Shown piece by piece: positions 61,963-64,000 of a DNA stretch of 64,000 nucleotides; position 1 is the stretch's first letter, and every line of letters starts with the position of its first letter. Position numbers and translations under genes: made by a program. Source of the stretch: Stictocephala bisonia (taxonomy: Eukaryota > Arthropoda > Insecta > Hemiptera > Membracidae). Location of the stretch: the NCBI GenBank assembly GCA_035578905.1, contig JAQJVL010000673.1, positions 157,501 through 221,500 of the forward strand, read 5' to 3'. The notes beneath the pieces were generated by a model that did no database searches, was not told where the DNA came from, and worked only from the letters and a program-made list of their open reading frames with translations.

Positions 61963-62149
61963 CTTTCCGCTGTAATCCTCCGCAGACACATGAACACTCA
62001 AGAACCACACCACGGGGAAGACATAATCCAGCTGGCACGGAAGACAGCACAAAACGACAAAATAACAAGCGATCAGACGGTGCGTTGGCGCGACCACCTC
62101 AGTATCCCACGTCTCCTACCACGTGTAGAGTGCGCACAGACTGAGTACT
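61963..62149 (-). other. Candidate 5' UTR exon of the calpain gene
   Basis: A GC-rich, non-repetitive block in an AT-rich neighbourhood. On the minus strand it runs from a TCAGT initiator to a possible donor, GGAAAG|GTTAGC (GT at 61962-61961). Any ATG in it opens only a short frame; the last one would end at a TGA formed across the junction with coding exon 1. It is the closest promoter-like block on the correct strand upstream of coding exon 1, but the 14.3-kb gap means the link is inference. It could belong to another gene. Confidence 0.35.
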
Positions 62150-62155
62150 GAATAC
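62106..62155 (-). promoter_or_regulatory. Candidate TATA-less core promoter (Inr and DPE-like)
   Basis: Two overlapping arthropod initiators TCAGT occur on the minus strand, with +1 A at 62149 and at 62142. A DPE-type heptamer AGACGTG lies at 62114-62108, starting at +29 from the second initiator; the classical DPE starts at +28, so it is one base off. No TATA box lies at -30. The surrounding 300 bases are GC-rich. Confidence 0.35.
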
Positions 62156-62789
62156 AGAGTAGAGAGAGACCGCAACAGGACGGGTGAATAGCCTCGCCGA
62201 CAGGGAAGAGGGGAGGTATGCGACATGAGCGACACCTGTGTGGCCCTAGTGGTACTAATGCGCGCCGCTAGACTCTTCCTGGAGCTCAGCTGGAGATGAA
62301 GAGCGGTACGGATTGATATAGTGTCAGTTCATTAGCCGTTGGACCATTAATTATGTTTGAATAAAACTGGAAAGGGATAGAACCTCTGAAGCTGTTAACC
62401 CCTACCGGCGTTACCACTGCGTCAAGACACACTTCCAATGTTATTCGTGCTGTAATAAGATTGAGATGGTCCTAGCAATGAATACAAGCCTCTACAGATG
62501 TATTCTACCGATGAGATCTTGACTTCCTCTTTTGTATCTGAGAATGATGTCGTCCTTCGTTTGTGTCTAAGACAGACTTACCAGCTCCAGGGTCAGGTTG
62601 GGAGGTTGACTTTGCCGATTTACAGTCAGGGGATGTAAGAAGATACCGCCAGGGCTCTATAGAGATTTGTACATAACATCTCTTGTTAATAACAACCCTA
62701 ACCTCACCACATGTATAATTTTTTATTTTAATACTGACATTTCTCATATAGTTCACTCGCAATTCCTTTCGTCAATATATTGGTGCTCT
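62156..62789. other. GC-rich sequence upstream of the candidate promoter
   Basis: Bases 62156-62330 are GC-rich and unique and could be proximal promoter. An 85-codon minus frame at 62505-62762 has no recognisable similarity. Confidence 0.35.
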
Positions 62790-63565
62790 GTGGTTCGGAT
62801 TTTATTTACAAAAAAATAAAAACATTGTCCACACAACATAGTGTATACAAAACGTAACACAATGCATACAGGCAAAAAAATAAAGTCATTTACATAAAGG
62901 CCTCGGATGCAATAGTATTTACCTTGTATCAAGACTGCTTTAAGTGCTTTTTTTAAACTTGCTTAAATCGCCAACTGACTTTAGCTACGGAGGCAGAGCA
63001 TTGTACAGTTTAATGAAATTATACTGGACTTGTTTATGAAAAAAGATGTTTCTTCTGAATCTAAATAGTCATAATTACGAAGTGTTTCAGAGTTTGTAAA
63101 CAGCTGAAAATTTCTTTTTAAATAAGTTTTACAGATTTTCATGCGGAAGATGTTTCTACAGGATTCCTCGGCAGAGAGGCCACAAATGGTGTGTAAGGCT
63201 TTCGTTGGTAATACTTTATAAAATTTTTGTACTTAGACTTTGAGCTTCTCAAATTGCCACCACTTAAGACAAGTGGGGGTATACACACACATAGTTCGCT
63301 GAGAGCAGGACCCACCTATATGATGCCAGTCTTCGTAGAAAAAATAGCCCCTTACTAATTATGTTGGACTCCAAAGCAATGTTGCTTAAGAAAACAAACT
63401 TGTTGTCAATTACCAAACCTAGGAAACCAACTTTCGAACTCGGAGTTATCTATGATGAAGTTGTGATCGAAGTTTGAGTCAAAAGAATGGATGTTAAATT
63501 TAACAACTTTAGTCTTTTGTGCATTGGCAACAGGTTTATTGCCTGTTAACCACTGCAACGTGACT
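62790..63565 (-). pseudogene. Decayed jockey/CR1-like LINE, RT C-terminal part
   Basis: Minus-strand translation gives SKVGFLGLVIDNKFVFLSNI, then FFLRRLASYRWVLLSANYVC and VYPHL, aligning with FLGLVIDSNLTF, FLLRRLLMFSNRDILISAYY and GCVYPHL of the LINE at 51257-53089; frame-shifted pieces near 63010 (IKLYNALPP) match its LYNKLPRFLK. Stops and frameshifts are frequent. The 3' end lies near 62800 (TGTTTTTATT-TTTTTGTAAATAAA on the minus strand). Confidence 0.8.
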
Positions 63566-64000
63566 TAATGATAAATAAATAAAACTACCACACTTTAACT
63601 CTTAATTACTGACCAATGAAAGCAGCTATCGTGACGAGTTTTACAGCATATTGTGTATGCCTACTTATGTTCGTACACGTATTAACCACTATCCAATGAG
63701 CATAATGTTTTAGAATGATAATAATAATAAAGACTATAAAATAAGTTTATATGTGCCAACTTTACTTTAAAAACTAATATTACATAACATATTTGAACGT
63801 CAGGTTAGCAGCTGTTTTTATTGTGAGGAATACATATCAGAAGAGTAACCCCTTTTAATGTGTAATAAAAAAAATGAAGCCTGAAAAAGTTCAAATACAA
63901 AAGTTTTTAACTCCAGATCACTTGAATTTAATGAAAGTTTAAGCCATATTCCACCATGTAAAATAAGCTTATTTATCAGCAGCTGACTTTAAACATATCA
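63566..64000. other. AT-rich sequence, nothing assigned
   Basis: No ORF, repeat or promoter recognised. Confidence 0.45.

Overview
The window reads as nuclear DNA of an arthropod, most likely an insect with a large, AT-rich, repeat-dense genome. Evidence: a conserved animal gene split into small exons by introns of 3 to 36 kb, canonical GT-AG junctions, and many insect-type transposons (jockey/CR1-like LINEs, Helitrons, a Penelope-like element, a Harbinger-type MITE, tRNA-derived SINEs). No bacterial operon, rRNA, true tRNA or CRISPR array was found. I cannot place the species; a hemipteran would fit but is a guess.

One host gene is supported. It is a calpain on the minus strand and most resembles insect calpain C (CalpC). 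Four coding exons join in frame: 47499-47636, 11776-11845, 8436-8691 and 963-1146. They give 216 residues: the N-terminal region and the start of the protease core. The 3' part, including the catalytic His and Asn region, lies beyond base 1. The position that holds the nucleophilic Cys in active calpains is Arg (motif GDRW), so the product is predicted to be a pseudoprotease, as reported for Drosophila CalpC. A GC-rich block near 62.0-62.15 kb, with an initiator, a DPE-like motif and a donor site, is a candidate promoter and 5' UTR exon, about 14 kb upstream of the first coding exon.

Almost everything else is repeat DNA, mostly in introns if the gene model is right. Left part (0-12 kb): minisatellites of 43, 36-40 and 39 bp, SINEs, an AT-centred inverted repeat and a fold-back element whose arms carry a hammerhead-ribozyme-like core. 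12.9-17.9 kb: nested transposons, with Helitron copies split by a second Helitron, a Penelope-like element and a Harbinger MITE. 19.6-26.2 kb: a 43-bp minisatellite, a SINE, decayed LINE reverse transcriptases and a second fold-back copy. 27.2-37.1 kb: about 63 copies of a 158-bp satellite with a 7-mer higher-order repeat. 38.4-43.8 kb: a SINE-derived tandem array, a Helitron and a LINE fragment. 45.7-50.1 kb: 66-bp and 24-bp arrays on either side of coding exon 1. 51.3-53.2 kb: a 5'-truncated LINE with an intact 610-residue reverse transcriptase ORF. 55.7-61.4 kb: three more tandem arrays and a SINE. 62.8-63.6 kb: a decayed LINE of the same clade on the minus strand.

Tandem arrays alone cover about 18.5 kb, roughly 29% of the window. 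The longest open frames other than the LINE come from tandem repeats whose unit length is a multiple of three; I do not treat them as genes.
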